Under the pieces are notes generated by a model. That model saw nothing but the letters and a program-made list of their open reading frames with translations, had not been told where the DNA came from and made no database searches. From positions 1 to 57,637 of the forward strand of contig NZ_CALTVG010000008.1 in the NCBI RefSeq assembly GCF_943912665.1: a stretch of DNA of 57,637 nt, in the 5' to 3' direction. The stretch is from an uncultured Corynebacterium sp. Lineage in GTDB: Bacteria > Actinomycetota > Actinomycetes > Mycobacteriales > Mycobacteriaceae. A program made the position numbers and the translations under genes. Shown one piece after another: positions 1 through 8,096 of the stretch; position 1 is the stretch's first letter; each line of letters starts with the position of its first letter.

Positions 1-47
1 ACCTACGCATTACAAGTGCGTTGCGCTACCAATTGCGCCACTCCAGC
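1..47 (-). tRNA. tRNA-Thr (anticodon UGU), 3' part outside the window
   Basis: Read on the minus strand, positions 47 to 1 give a 5' acceptor strand GCTGGAG, then TG, a D-stem GCGC pairing with GCGC around the loop AATTGGTA, and an anticodon stem ACGCA/TGCGT around the loop CTTGTAA. The anticodon is TGT, which reads threonine ACA codons. The variable loop, T-arm and acceptor 3' strand lie beyond base 1, so the gene is cut by the window edge and not broken. Confidence 0.9.
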
Positions 48-189
48 ACCGCGGATGATCCGCTACCGGAATGGTACCCGAGCCACCCCCAAGCAGAGAA
101 AGCCGGGGCACATTACGCCCCGTGCGCAGCGCAAAAGCTTACGGTCTCCCGCGCCTGTGGAGGGGGATAGTCACTGGCAGGTGCATAAA

Positions 190-219
190 TTGACGGCAGT
201 TACTAAAGTGCTGGTTTAC
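190..219 (+). promoter_or_regulatory. weak candidate promoter for the threonine exporter gene
   Basis: TTGACG at 190-195 is a good -35 hexamer. About 18 bases later lies GTTTAC (214-219), a poor -10. It sits 34 bases before the GTG start of the exporter gene, and AGAGG at 236-240 serves as the ribosome binding site. Support rests on the -35 match only. Confidence 0.3.
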
Positions 220-252
220 CACACCCAGAACTTGTAGAGGTCTTTCTTTTTC

Positions 253-1977
253 GTGTCTGTACTCTCCTCGTTGCGCCAGCGCCTTCAGAGCCGCTCGTCG
301 CGCGTAGCCACCATTGACGCCGCCAAGGCCGCGCCACCTCCCTCCCCGCTCGCCCCGGTCGACCTCACCGACCCCGCACAGGTGACGGGCGTTATGGAGA
401 TCGCGGCACGCGTGGGCGAAATCCTCATCGCGGCAGGCACGGCCAATACGGATGCCCAGGCGCAGATCCACCTGGTGGCCTCCTCCTACGGTCTGCACTA
501 CTGCCACGTGTCGATCCTGATGAACACCATCACGATTCACACGTCGATGGGCACCGGCCCGAACCGCCGCAACCTGCACGTCTTCCGCGTCGCCCCGGGT
601 ATCGCGGTGGACTTCACCAAGCTCTCGGCCGTGGATCGCCTCATCCACTCCATCCACTCCGGCGCCACCCCGCCGGCGATGGCGGAGAAGATCCTCGATG
701 ACATCGACGCCATGCAGAACCCCTACTCCAAGCCCACCATCATTACTGCGTGGGGAGCGATGGGCGGCTTCATCGCCGTCATGCTCGGCGGCGACCTGTT
801 GGTCGGCGTGGTGACCTTCCTGATCACCATGCTGAGCATGGGAACGAATATGTTCCTGGCTAACTATCGCCTGCCGCCCTTCTATCAGAACATTGTGGGC
901 GGCTTCCTCGCCGTGGTGCCAGCTGCCATCCTCTACAACGTGTTTGCGCAGTTTGGCATCCAGATGCTTCCCTCCCAAATCATCGGTTCGGGCATCATCG
1001 TGCTGGTGGCGGGCCTTACCTTGGTGCAATGCCTAGTCGACGGCATTACCCGCGCCCCCGTGACGTCCTCCGCCAAATTCTTCGAGGCCATCATGGCCAC
1101 CGGCGCCATCATCGCCGGCGTGGGCCTCGGTATCCAGGTGGCCGCTTGGCTGGGCTTTAGCCTGCCGCCGCTGGCCACGCTGGCCCCGCCGGTCTATCAC
1201 GAGATCCCTCTGCTCGTGGTGTGTGGCGGTATCGGTTCTGCGGGCTTTGCGCTGGCCCTCGGCGCGCGGTGGTCTGAGGTCACCATCTCCGGGCTCACCG
1301 CTGCTGCCGGTATGGTCTTCTACTACTTCGTGGTCGTGCCCTTCGGCGTCGGCCCGGTGGTCGCCTCCGGTATCTCCGCCGTGGCGGTGGGCCTGGCCGG
1401 CGGTTTGCTCTCCCGCCGCTACATGATGCCGCCGCTTATCACCATGATTGTGGGCTATACCCCGATGCTGCCGGGTCTGACTCTGTACCGCGGCATGTAC
1501 GCTATGCTCAACGAGCAGATTGTTACCGGCCTGACCAACCTGGCCAGCGCCCTGGCTATCTCTGGCGCACTGGCGGCCGGCGTGGTCTTTGGTGAGCGCG
1601 TAGCCCGCCGCCTGCGTCGCCCGCAGTACTTCCGCCCCTACACCGCCTTCAAGCGCCTGGGCACCTTCTCCTTCTCCCGGGCGACCCGCCTGGCGCAGCG
1701 CGCCCGCATTCCGCGGGTGCCCATGTCTCCCTTCGCCCCGCGCCACAACCTGCCGGCCCCGCCACCGGAGTACGGCCCCAAGCCGCCGACCCCGGCCCAG
1801 CAGGCACGCTTCCAGCAGGGTGATGCCGTCACGGAGCCCATCACGGACATGTGGCCGGTCACCACCCAATTCCCGGCTCAAACACCGGCACAGTCATCAG
1901 CGCAGTCTTCTGCACAGCGCCCCACCTATACGGTCCCAGGCAAGCCCGCCCCCTCCACCCCTCCGGAGCAGCAATAG
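253..1977 (+). CDS. thrE: threonine/serine exporter ThrE
   Basis: Membrane exporter of L-threonine and L-serine, the type first described in C. glutamicum. The N-terminal soluble domain (about residues 40-150) has the family pattern of a bundle of segments around HYCHVSILMNTITIHTSMG. From about residue 155 to 460 it is a run of hydrophobic helices covering the two ThrE family domains. A Pro/Gln/Ser-rich tail from about 500 to 574 makes it longer than the C. glutamicum protein (near 490 residues). The GTG start is chosen because AGAGG lies 12 bases upstream and no better in-frame start exists. A second ThrE-type gene lies at 22442-23785. Identity is secure; substrate range is inferred from the family. 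Confidence 0.93.
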   Translation: MSVLSSLRQRLQSRSSRVATIDAAKAAPPPSPLAPVDLTDPAQVTGVMEIAARVGEILIAAGTANTDAQAQIHLVASSYGLHYCHVSILMNTITIHTSMGTGPNRRNLHVFRVAPGIAVDFTKLSAVDRLIHSIHSGATPPAMAEKILDDIDAMQNPYSKPTIITAWGAMGGFIAVMLGGDLLVGVVTFLITMLSMGTNMFLANYRLPPFYQNIVGGFLAVVPAAILYNVFAQFGIQMLPSQIIGSGIIVLVAGLTLVQCLVDGITRAPVTSSAKFFEAIMATGAIIAGVGLGIQVAAWLGFSLPPLATLAPPVYHEIPLLVVCGGIGSAGFALALGARWSEVTISGLTAAAGMVFYYFVVVPFGVGPVVASGISAVAVGLAGGLLSRRYMMPPLITMIVGYTPMLPGLTLYRGMYAMLNEQIVTGLTNLASALAISGALAAGVVFGERVARRLRRPQYFRPYTAFKRLGTFSFSRATRLAQRARIPRVPMSPFAPRHNLPAPPPEYGPKPPTPAQQARFQQGDAVTEPITDMWPVTTQFPAQTPAQSSAQSSAQRPTYTVPGKPAPSTPPEQQ

Positions 1978-2027
1978 CGTAGAATATCCGGTCTGAAAGC
2001 TTTCATACGTCATTCCAGGAGGACTCC

Positions 2028-2390
2028 GTGCCACCCAAGGTCACCGATACTCAGCCCGCAGCTGATCAGACCCACGCCGTTGAGGAAGAGACCGCCCGCG
2101 CCGCGCGCCGCGTCGTTGCCACCTATGCGGAGGATTTCCTCGATGGCGTAACGCTTATGTCGATGCTGGGCGTGGAGCCGGAGGGCTTGGTGCACCGCAA
2201 GGTGCTGGCGGAGCAGGCGGATGCCGCACCGAAGAAGAAGTCCACCAAGAAGGCTTCGAAGAAGTCCACGAAGAAGTCCACGAAGAAGGCGTCTAAGAAG
2301 TCGACCAAGAAGGCTACGAAGAAGGCCTCCAAGAAGTCGACGAAGAAATCGACCAAGAAGGCCACGAAGAAGTCGACCAAGAAGGACTAG
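2028..2390 (+). CDS. small protein with histone-H1-like lysine repeat tail
   Basis: 120 residues. The first 65 or so are an acidic-neutral helical region (about residues 23-60 look amphipathic). From about residue 67 to the end the protein is built from roughly twelve back-to-back tetrapeptides of the form STKK, ASKK or ATKK. Such tails occur in bacterial H1-like proteins and the mycobacterial HupB C-terminus and bind DNA or other polyanions. GTG start with AGGAGG at 2017-2022. The stop is 2 bases from otsA, so the gene is probably in the trehalose operon. A hypothetical gene sits at the same place in C. glutamicum. The head has no family I recognise; nucleic-acid binding is inferred from the tail. 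Confidence 0.85.
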   Translation: MPPKVTDTQPAADQTHAVEEETARAARRVVATYAEDFLDGVTLMSMLGVEPEGLVHRKVLAEQADAAPKKKSTKKASKKSTKKSTKKASKKSTKKATKKASKKSTKKSTKKATKKSTKKD

Positions 2391-2392
2391 GC

Positions 2393-3817
2393 ATGCCGGG
2401 CCGCACCAACAGCTTCGTCGTCGTGGCCAACCGCCTGCCAGTGGATCTGGAGACCCACCCGGACGGCACCCGGGAGTGGAAGGCCTCCCCGGGCGGACTG
2501 GTCACCGCACTCTCCCCGGTTCTGGAGGAGCATCAGGGCTGTTGGGTGGGCTGGCCGGGCGTGGCCGATGCTGCCCCGGAACCCTTCACCACCGACAACG
2601 GCGTGCTGCTCCACCCCGTCCGCCTCACCCAGGAGGACTTTGAAGCCTTCTATGAGGGCTTTTCCAACGCCACGCTGTGGCCGCTCTACCACGATCTCAT
2701 CGTCACGCCCGTCTATAACCGCGACTGGTGGGACACCTACCGCGAGGTCAACCTCCGGTTCGCCAATGAGGTCGCAGCTGTTGCCGCCGAGAACGCCACG
2801 GTGTGGGTGCAGGACTATCAGCTCCAACTCGTGCCGGGCATCCTGCGCCAGCTGCGCCCGGATCTGACCATCGGGTTCTTCCTGCACATCCCCTTCCCCT
2901 CCCCGGATCTGTTCCGCCAGCTGCCGTGGCGCGAGGAGCTGGTGCGGGGGCTTCTCGACGCAAACTTGATCGGCTTCCACCTCGAGTCCAACGCCCGCAA
3001 CTTCCTCGAGCTGGCGCGCACCCAGGGCTTGAGCGTCGAGGGTGAGGTCAACACGCGGGAGGTGAGCGCGCACATCGTGACCTCCAGCGGCCACCGCGTC
3101 GGCGTGGCCGCCTTCCCCATCTCCATCGCCGCGGATGACTTTGGCGAGGGGGAGACGGGGGACGTCGAGAAGCTGCGCGCCGAGCTGGGCAACCCCAAGC
3201 ACATCATTCTGGGCGTGGACCGCCTGGATTACACCAAGGGCATCCTCCAGCGCCTCACTGCGTTCGAGGAGCTGCTCGATACCGGCGCCTTGGACCCGTC
3301 CGAGGTCACGCTGGTGCAGCTGGCCACGCCGTCGCGCGAGCGCATCGACCACTACCGCGCCACCCGCTCGAAGGTGGAGGAGGCCGTGGGCCGCATCAAC
3401 GGGCGATTCGGCCGCTTGGGCGCTCCCGTGGTGCACTACCAGCACCGTTCCGTGCCCAAGGAGGTGCTCCGGCGCTATTACCGGCTCGCGGACATCATGC
3501 TGGTCACCCCGTTTAAGGACGGCATGAACCTGGTGGCCAAGGAGTACGTGGCTAGCCACGGCGATGGCTCCGGCGCGCTGGTTCTCTCCGAGTTCGCGGG
3601 CGCGGCGGCGGAGCTGACGCACGCCAACCTGTGCAACCCGTTCGACATCGAGTCGATCAAGCGAGCGCTGCTGTCCGCCATCAAGGGCCTGGACGAGTCC
3701 CCGGACATCATGCGCGAGCGCATGGCGGCCATGAATTCCCAGGTCCGCGAGCACGACATCGCGCTGTGGTCGCGCTCCTTCCTGGGCGCGCTCGACTCCC
3801 AGGAGGAGCAGGCATGA
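2393..3817 (+). CDS. otsA: trehalose-6-phosphate synthase OtsA
   Basis: GT20 glycosyltransferase that joins UDP-glucose or GDP-glucose to glucose 6-phosphate to make trehalose 6-phosphate. 474 residues, normal for the family. Visible signatures are the N-terminal VVVANRLPV, the GGL loop near residue 34, HIPFPSPDLFRQLPW, LIGFH, the donor-site motif GVDRLDYTKGI, and DGMNLVAKEYVA near the C-terminus. ATG start with AAGGA at 2382-2386 inside the end of the preceding gene. The stop overlaps the next start as ATGA. Trehalose serves as a compatible solute and as the sugar of trehalose mycolates in this group. Confidence 0.97.
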   Translation: MPGRTNSFVVVANRLPVDLETHPDGTREWKASPGGLVTALSPVLEEHQGCWVGWPGVADAAPEPFTTDNGVLLHPVRLTQEDFEAFYEGFSNATLWPLYHDLIVTPVYNRDWWDTYREVNLRFANEVAAVAAENATVWVQDYQLQLVPGILRQLRPDLTIGFFLHIPFPSPDLFRQLPWREELVRGLLDANLIGFHLESNARNFLELARTQGLSVEGEVNTREVSAHIVTSSGHRVGVAAFPISIAADDFGEGETGDVEKLRAELGNPKHIILGVDRLDYTKGILQRLTAFEELLDTGALDPSEVTLVQLATPSRERIDHYRATRSKVEEAVGRINGRFGRLGAPVVHYQHRSVPKEVLRRYYRLADIMLVTPFKDGMNLVAKEYVASHGDGSGALVLSEFAGAAAELTHANLCNPFDIESIKRALLSAIKGLDESPDIMRERMAAMNSQVREHDIALWSRSFLGALDSQEEQA

Positions 3818-4323
3818 AGCGCTTTCTAGGCCGCCTCGCGACCGCCGCCCTGTGCGCGGGCGCGCTTTCCGGGTGCGGCGCGGACGACGCGGAGCCAACC
3901 GCGCCTGGCGACGACACCGTGGTGGGCAAGCAGTGGCAGGTAGTCAACCTGTACACGACGCCAGATGCACCGTCGGCGATTGCGAAGGACACCACCCAGG
4001 TGCCGCACATGAGCTTTGGGGAGCACACGATGGTCGGCTCCACCGGCTGCGTGCCCTTTACTGCCGATGTCTCCTTCCGCCAGGGCGAGAAGGACTCCAC
4101 CATCTGGGACGCCGACTCCATGCACGTGGAGGAAGTAACCTACGAGGATCCGGCGGCGGGGCCCGAGTGCACCGGGTCGCCCCAGCGGGTGGATTTTCTC
4201 CTGCGCAATCTCATTGCGACGGGCAACGACTTTACCTTTGAGGTCAACGAGAACAACCAGCTGATTCTCACGCTGCGCACCGACGCCGTGGACTCCCCCA
4301 TTATCCGCCTGGCCACGCTGTAG
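3814..4323 (+). CDS. lipoprotein of unknown function between otsA and otsB
   Basis: 169 residues starting at the ATG that overlaps the otsA stop by four bases; AGGAGGAG lies at 3801-3808. The signal peptide ends in lipobox LSGC with the lipidated Cys at residue 21, so the mature protein should be anchored outside the membrane. The mature part contains MVGSTGCVPFTADVSF, which resembles the GxxGCNxF element of META/HslJ-like domains, but I would not assign it on that alone. A further Cys (PECTG) could form a disulfide with it. It is cotranscribed with the trehalose phosphate genes; C. glutamicum has an uncharacterised gene in the same slot. Confidence 0.85.
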   Translation: MKRFLGRLATAALCAGALSGCGADDAEPTAPGDDTVVGKQWQVVNLYTTPDAPSAIAKDTTQVPHMSFGEHTMVGSTGCVPFTADVSFRQGEKDSTIWDADSMHVEEVTYEDPAAGPECTGSPQRVDFLLRNLIATGNDFTFEVNENNQLILTLRTDAVDSPIIRLATL

Positions 4324-4333
4324 CCTGGGAATC

Positions 4334-5074
4334 ATGATTGACTCCCTCGCCGCCGCCGAGCACCTGGCGGTTGTCTCTGATTTCGACGGCACGCTGGCAG
4401 CCTTCGCCCGCGACGCCTACTCCGTGCGCCCCGAGCAGCGCTCCGTGGACGCCCTGGCTGCGCTCTCCCAGCTTCCGAGCACCACGGTGGCGGTGCTCTC
4501 TGGGCGCCACCTCGACGGTCTCAAGCAGGTCTTCCCGCTGCGCGAGCCCATCTTATTTGGCGGCTCGCATGGCGCGGAGTCCTCGTGGGAGACCTCCGCC
4601 CTAACCCCGGAGATGGAGGCCCACCTGGCCAAGAAGGAGGTGGAGATCCAGGAGATCATCGCCCGCCACCCCGGCGCGGAGCTGGAGGTCAAGCCTTTCC
4701 AGCGGGTGCTGCACCTGCGCGCGCTGGAGCTTCAGGACCCCGACGCGGCGGCGGCCGCCTACGCGGAGGGCGTGGCGCTCAGCGCCGACGGCTTCCCCAA
4801 GACCACCGGTAAGTGCGTGGTGGAGTTTTCCGCCACCCGCGCCACCAAGGGCACGTGGATTGAGGGGCTGCGCGCCCGGGTAGGCGCCACCGCGGTGGTC
4901 TTCTTGGGGGATGACACCACCGACGAGGACGGGTTTGCCGTGCTCAACCAGCCGCCGGACCTGGGTGTAAAGGTGGGCGAAGGCGAGACCCACGCGCAGC
5001 TGCGCGTTGCTGACGTGCACGCGGTGTCGGACTTCCTGGAGCAGCTGGCCCGCGCCCGCGCGGCCCACGCCTAG
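4334..5074 (+). CDS. otsB: trehalose-6-phosphate phosphatase OtsB
   Basis: HAD-superfamily phosphatase that removes phosphate from trehalose 6-phosphate, completing the OtsA-OtsB route. 246 residues. Motif I is DFDGTLAAF (nucleophile Asp near residue 16), motif II is the Ser/Thr in VLSGR, the Lys of motif III is in the KTTGKCVVEF region, and motif IV is LGDDTTDEDGF. The gene follows the lipoprotein gene by 10 bases. Its stop overlaps the convergent LacI-type gene by 4 bases. Confidence 0.96.
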   Translation: MIDSLAAAEHLAVVSDFDGTLAAFARDAYSVRPEQRSVDALAALSQLPSTTVAVLSGRHLDGLKQVFPLREPILFGGSHGAESSWETSALTPEMEAHLAKKEVEIQEIIARHPGAELEVKPFQRVLHLRALELQDPDAAAAAYAEGVALSADGFPKTTGKCVVEFSATRATKGTWIEGLRARVGATAVVFLGDDTTDEDGFAVLNQPPDLGVKVGEGETHAQLRVADVHAVSDFLEQLARARAAHA

Positions 5075-6204
5075 CCGCGCCCCGGCAAAAGCCGCTCACC
5101 CCGCGGGCGTGCCACCGTGCGCCCGGGATGAAAGGACGTGCGCAGCAGTTTGTGCGGCGGCTCGGCCGGTTGTGTCGCACGCCCGCCGCGGGCCGCGTCG
5201 CGGTCGATGAGGTCTGCCAGCATGTGGCCGGCGGCCGCGCCCTTCGCCTTGTTCGGCTGCACCACGGTGCTTAAGCCCACCGCGAGTGCGGGGGCGATGC
5301 CGTCGAAGCCGGTCACGGACAGCTGCTCGGGGACGCTGATGCCGTGATCTCGGGCGTAGGCCAGAACGCCGAGGGCCATCGAGTCGGTCGTGCACAGCAC
5401 CGCCGTGAGGTCTGGGTGCGCGGTGAGCAGCTCTTCGGCGGCAGCGTAGGCGGTGCGCGAATCATTGATGTGGCGGGTGACCACGGGAACGCCCTCGATC
5501 CCCGCCGCGCGCAGCACCTCGAGGGCGCCTTGGACGCGGGCGCGCTGCACGTGCATGTCCGCGGCAGCCAGCTGCGCGGCTGAGACCTCGCCGTCGTGGC
5601 GCTCGCGGTGCAGGCGGATGGACAGGATGCCGATGCGGGCATGGGAGGCGTCGATAAGCGCCTGCGCCGCGGGGGCGATCGCGGCGTGGTCGTCGATGCC
5701 CACGAAGGGCAGGCCCGAGTCCGTGGGCTGGTCGCACACCACGACGGGCAGGCCGCGGCGCCGCACGGCTTCCAGGTACGCGTCCCCCGCCGCCACGGAG
5801 TAGACCACAAAGCCGTCAACAGCTGCGGAGCTGACGAGCTGGGCCGCGTGGGCGTCCTCCGGCGCGCCCACCGTGTCGGGGCCGGCGGGAATGAGCGTCA
5901 GGGTGGTGCTCGCGCCTGCCGACGCCTCCGCCATCCCCGCCAAGAAGTCCACCGAGGCCATGTCCTCGAAGGCATAGGACAGGTGCTCGGTGAGCAGCAC
6001 CCCCACCGAGCCTTGGCGGCGGGTGCGCAGGCTCCGCGCGGTGGGGTCGGGGCCGGCGTATCCCCGGGCAGCGGCCGCGGCGAGGATGCGCTCGCGGGTG
6101 GCGGGAGCGAGCTGGTCCGGGCGGTTATAGGCGTTGGATACCGTGGTGCGGGAGACTCCCAGTTCGGCGGCGAGGGAGGCCAGCGTCGTGCTGCGTTTCG
6201 ACAT
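5071..6204 (-). CDS. LacI-family transcriptional regulator
   Basis: 377 residues. The N-terminal helix-turn-helix covers about residues 5-55 (TLASLAAELGVSRTTVSNAYN, hinge helix around TARSLR), followed by a periplasmic-binding-protein-like sensor domain with the typical GSVGVL and VTGFDGIAPA segments. The ATG at 6204 is preferred over the in-frame start 42 bases upstream because the protein then begins five residues before the HTH, as is usual. It faces the zinc ABC operon across a 72-base gap and converges on otsB. In C. glutamicum a LacI-type gene occupies this spot. The ligand is unknown; a sugar is usual for the family. Confidence 0.92.
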   Translation of the reverse strand: MSKRSTTLASLAAELGVSRTTVSNAYNRPDQLAPATRERILAAAAARGYAGPDPTARSLRTRRQGSVGVLLTEHLSYAFEDMASVDFLAGMAEASAGASTTLTLIPAGPDTVGAPEDAHAAQLVSSAAVDGFVVYSVAAGDAYLEAVRRRGLPVVVCDQPTDSGLPFVGIDDHAAIAPAAQALIDASHARIGILSIRLHRERHDGEVSAAQLAAADMHVQRARVQGALEVLRAAGIEGVPVVTRHINDSRTAYAAAEELLTAHPDLTAVLCTTDSMALGVLAYARDHGISVPEQLSVTGFDGIAPALAVGLSTVVQPNKAKGAAAGHMLADLIDRDAARGGRATQPAEPPHKLLRTSFHPGRTVARPRGERLLPGRG

Positions 6205-6276
6205 GCCGGTAACCCTACCCGTTTTCAACTCATTACCATTTGGCAACCTTTTTCATTACGTTCTAGGATGATTCAC
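6205..6276. promoter_or_regulatory. divergent control region with a candidate Zur half-site
   Basis: The 72-base A/T-rich gap between the LacI-type gene and the zinc ABC operon. TTTTCATTA at 6250-6258 matches half of the actinobacterial Zur palindrome, but the opposite half is poor. A second TTTTCA followed by CATTA lies at about 6222-6234. In C. glutamicum the equivalent operon is repressed by Zur, so a zinc operator is expected here; the exact site is uncertain. Confidence 0.4.
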
Positions 6277-7395
6277 ATGACCACATCTTTCTCACACCGG
6301 GCACTCCTGCGCCCCACCGCCGCTGTCTTCGCCGCCACCCTCGGCGCCGCAACTCTGACCGCCTGCAGCTCCGACGGCAGCAGCACCGACGGCTCTGGTG
6401 GCAGCTCCGACAAGGACACCATCCACGTCGTCGCCTCCACCTCCATCTGGGCTGATGTGGCCGAGGCCGTGGTGGACACCGCCCAGACCGACGTCAACAT
6501 TGATGTCGAGGCCATCGTCACCGGCAACGGCGTCGACCCGCACCACTTCGAGCCCACCGCCGCAGACATTGCGAAGGCGAACGAGGCAGACGTCATCATC
6601 GCCGGTGGCGGCGGCTACGACGCGTGGCTCTACCAGGCCGTGGAGAACCAGGACGAGATCATCCACGCCCTGCCGCTGACGGAGCACCACCACGACCACG
6701 GACACTCCCACGACGAGGAGCACGAGCACTCCCACGAAGAGGGCCATGAGCACTCGCACGACCACAGCCACGAAGAAGGCCACGACGAGGGCCACGACCA
6801 CAGCCATGAAGAAGGCCACGAGCACGGTGACGTAGAGACCGTGACCATGGATGAGGCCAAGAAGATTGCCCAGGACGATCCCTCCCAGATCACCAACATC
6901 GACGGCAACGAGCACGTCTGGTACGACGCCGCGGCTATCGAGAAGGTAGCCTCTGACGTCGCCGACATGGTCAACGAGACCAACCCAGACGCCAAGGCTT
7001 CCGCGGACCCGCTGGTCAAGCGCGTGGAGGAGATCAAGCAGCGCGTCGAGAAGCTGCCCCAGCGCAACTACGCCCAGACCGAGCCGATCGCGGACTACAT
7101 CTTCAAGTACACCGACAGCACCGACGCCACCCCGGAGGACTACCGCAAGGCCACCGTCTCCGAGGGCGAGCCCACCGCGGCCGACCTCGCGGCCTTCCTG
7201 GAGGACATCAAGTCCGGCAAGATCGACCTGCTCGTCTTCAACCCGCAGACCGAGACCGACATGGCCGCCCGCATCCGCGACGCCGCGAAGGAACAGAACA
7301 TCCCGGTGGTCGAGATTGGTGAAACCCCGCCGGAGAACACCAACTTCCTCGACTACTACGACGAGTCCGTCTCCGCACTCGAGGCAGCCAAGTAG
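6277..7395 (+). CDS. zinc/manganese ABC transporter substrate-binding lipoprotein
   Basis: 372-residue cluster A-I metal-binding protein of the ZnuA/AztC type. Signal peptide with lipobox LTAC, lipidated Cys at residue 30. Metal-ligand regions typical of the family are visible: DPHHFEPTAADI, the His near NEHVWYDAAAI, and LVFNPQTETDMAARI. Between them, about residues 133-185, lies a loop with more than twenty His interleaved with Asp/Glu, a hallmark of zinc-specific members. The ATG at 6277 has TAGGA upstream; an in-frame ATG at 6268 is less likely because it leaves no room for that site. First gene of a three-gene import operon. Confidence 0.94.
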   Translation: MTTSFSHRALLRPTAAVFAATLGAATLTACSSDGSSTDGSGGSSDKDTIHVVASTSIWADVAEAVVDTAQTDVNIDVEAIVTGNGVDPHHFEPTAADIAKANEADVIIAGGGGYDAWLYQAVENQDEIIHALPLTEHHHDHGHSHDEEHEHSHEEGHEHSHDHSHEEGHDEGHDHSHEEGHEHGDVETVTMDEAKKIAQDDPSQITNIDGNEHVWYDAAAIEKVASDVADMVNETNPDAKASADPLVKRVEEIKQRVEKLPQRNYAQTEPIADYIFKYTDSTDATPEDYRKATVSEGEPTAADLAAFLEDIKSGKIDLLVFNPQTETDMAARIRDAAKEQNIPVVEIGETPPENTNFLDYYDESVSALEAAK

Positions 7396-8096
7396 TGCTC
7401 CTATCCTTTAACAACGCCGCAGTTGAACCGCTGTGGTCCCAGATGAACCTCGCCGTTGACCGCGGCGAGTTCATCGCCGTTTTGGGGCCCAACGGCGTGG
7501 GTAAATCCACGCTCCTCGGCACCATTCTGGGCACCCGCCAGCTCACCGCCGGAAGCGTTGACGTCAACTGCCGCGTCGGCTTTATCCCCCAACAGCGCAT
7601 GTTCCCCCAGGACCTGCCGCTGCGCGCCCGCGATCTGGTCTCCCTATCGCTGGCGCACGGCGCCGTGCGCCACCGCCGCCCTGACCGCGGGCGCGTCGAC
7701 GAGCTCCTCGCAGAGGTGGGCGCCACCGGCATTGCCAACCGCCGCGTGGGGCAGCTCTCCGGCGGCCAGCAGCAGCTCATCCGCCAGGCCCAGGCGCTGG
7801 CGAACGACCCCGAGGTCATCCTCGCCGACGAGCCGCTGCTCTCCCTCGACCCGGCGCGCCAGCAGGCCACCGTGGCCAAGCTCGACGCGTGGCGGCGCGA
7901 GCGCGGCACCTCCATCATCTTCGTCACCCACGGCATCAACCCGGTGCTCGGCGTGGTGGACAAGGTGCTCTATATCGCCCCGAACGGCCACACGTACGGC
8001 GCGGTGGAGGACGTCATGCGCTCCGAGGTACTTTCAGAGCTCTACGGCTCGGACGTCACCGTTATCAACGTCGATGGAAGGCTCATCGTTGTCTAA
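7395..8096 (+). CDS. zinc/manganese ABC transporter ATP-binding protein
   Basis: 233-residue ABC ATPase. Walker A is GPNGVGKST (about residues 32-40), the signature is LSGGQQQLIRQAQAL, Walker B is VILADEPLLSLD, and the switch His is in FVTHGI. The GTG start shares its first base with the stop of the binding-protein gene, and the end overlaps the permease start, so the three genes are translationally coupled. It energises metal import with the products of the flanking genes. Confidence 0.95.
   Translation: MLLSFNNAAVEPLWSQMNLAVDRGEFIAVLGPNGVGKSTLLGTILGTRQLTAGSVDVNCRVGFIPQQRMFPQDLPLRARDLVSLSLAHGAVRHRRPDRGRVDELLAEVGATGIANRRVGQLSGGQQQLIRQAQALANDPEVILADEPLLSLDPARQQATVAKLDAWRRERGTSIIFVTHGINPVLGVVDKVLYIAPNGHTYGAVEDVMRSEVLSELYGSDVTVINVDGRLIVV

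Noticed and set aside
139..1881. Long minus-strand frames opposite the threonine exporter
   Set aside because: Composition shadows; no start sites or known motifs, and the plus-strand exporter is well supported.
2221..2390. Repeated AAGAAGTCCACC-like units as a CRISPR array
   Set aside because: The repeats are in-frame tetrapeptide codons of the Lys-rich tail, with no unique spacers.
5596..6276. Extension of the zinc-binding lipoprotein frame upstream
   Set aside because: This part is antisense to the LacI-type gene. The signal peptide and ribosome site put the start at 6277.
6685..6835. CACGAG/CACGAC repeats as a DNA repeat element
   Set aside because: They encode the His-rich loop of the zinc-binding lipoprotein.
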